Assembly (NCBI GenBank): GCA_026874595.1
Contig: CM049310.1
Coordinates: 22,730,058-22,794,057 of the forward strand
DNA: 64,000 bases
DNA from: Sipunculus nudus
Lineage: Eukaryota; Annelida; Sipuncula; Golfingiida; Sipunculidae
Reading direction: 5' to 3'
Under the pieces are notes generated by a model. The model made no database searches, was not told where the DNA came from, and saw only the letters and a program-made list of their open reading frames with translations. Both the position numbers and the translations under genes were made by a program. Positions 63,254 to 64,000 of the stretch are shown one piece after another. The stretch's first letter is position 1, and each line of letters begins with the position of its first letter.

Positions 63254-64000
63254 GTAAAGTTTATATTGTTACTCTTCATGTTTCATATTGATTTTCATCT
63301 GAAGAAAATAAGCCCATTTCTGCACTTGTATTTTGTGCCCTTTCGTGACCCCCTGAAACTTATTTTCCATTTGTATAATTATTAATTAATAAAATTGCAT
63401 CATATTAGGCTGTGCCATATTGAGACCAGTACCCATTTCTGTTATATAAGTTAAACTTACAATGGGTGCTTCAACAGTTTGACTGCCCATTTACCACCAG
63501 TCTGTACATGTGCTTTATGAAAGGGCCTAAAATAATCTGATTTTGTCTAGCTGGTGTTCCATACCTGTGCATCTATGCTTCGTTATAAACTTTCACTTTA
63601 TATGTGGGTGATATCACTCATTTAAATGCCTGATTTGCATTCTATACATGTTTATTCATTACACATCTGTTACATTTAAAAAAAAAGAGTAAACATATGT
63701 TACATAGTGATAGTAACGACCTATAAAAGTCTCACTCTACATAGGGTATATATGCCATATTGTGTCATAAACAAATTTTTACTAAACCCATCTGTCACTT
63801 TGAATTTCAAATAATCTGTCACCATATATTAATTTTTATTATATATGGTAAAAAAGATTTTCATATTTAAAACATATAGGTGAAATATCACAGTATTAAC
63901 TACTGATGTGTATGAAGCCTTTGCTAAAACATTGTTTCACATGTTTTGTGAGACCATTTCATATACAAATTGACCAATGCAAGCACGTAAACACTCAGGC
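61976..64000. other. PDIA6 introns 2 and 3
   Basis: Intron 2 runs 61976-63195 and intron 3 from 63254 to beyond the window edge. Both are AT-rich with no other feature recognised. Confidence 0.7.

Overview
The window is eukaryotic nuclear DNA. Genes have many small exons with GT/AG introns, the background is AT-rich, and mobile-element relics are dense. The protein families (ZGPAT, NFKBIL1, PDIA6, a DHHC acyltransferase and a Golgi-type carbohydrate sulfotransferase) are animal. The repeat landscape (tRNA-derived SINE, tandem-repeat-bearing Helitron-like elements, many foldback/MITE elements) and the intron sizes suggest a marine invertebrate, most likely a lophotrochozoan such as a mollusc. 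The phylum is an inference, not something the sequence proves.

Layout. (1) 1-960 holds dispersed/tandem repeats. (2) 2743-21855, minus strand: ZGPAT, a CCCH/Tudor/G-patch zinc-finger protein, in ten visible coding exons; its C-terminal exon(s) lie beyond the left edge. Its introns carry a SINE with target-site duplication, a MITE, two Helitron-like elements, LINE and Tigger/pogo-like relics and an unexplained 68-codon exon-like ORF. (3) 21856-27394 is intergenic, with the ZGPAT promoter, a 1 kb TA-flanked element built from TTGGTT/AACCAA palindromes around a tRNA-like core, and a CRE cluster. (4) 27395-37422, plus strand: a three-exon type II membrane sulfotransferase; its 8.4 kb intron 1 holds a consensus-like CTCF site, a 496 bp TTAA-flanked MITE and the largest Helitron-like copy. 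(5) 37423-41000 holds foldback elements and microsatellites. (6) about 41000-43506, plus strand: a ZDHHC24-like palmitoyltransferase whose whole coding sequence is in one exon. (7) 43507-50515 holds a LINE relic split by another repeat and a 1122 bp tandem duplication that is almost identical between copies. (8) 50516-56416, minus strand: NFKBIL1, seven coding exons, 392 aa. (9) 56695-63253, plus strand: the first three exons of PDIA6 (P5), running off the right edge.

NFKBIL1 and PDIA6 are head to head with 278 bp between their ATGs. That interval contains a near-perfect ER stress response element, as expected for a PDI gene. The exon models were joined by checking splice sites and codon phase by eye; every junction listed keeps the frame. 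The most notable observations are: (a) Helitron-like elements whose exact ends can be read because an unoccupied target site is present elsewhere in the window; (b) the TTGGTT palindromic element enclosing a tRNA-like sequence; (c) two unrelated genes in which the 3' end of an exon, with its splice donor, has been tandemly copied into the following intron.
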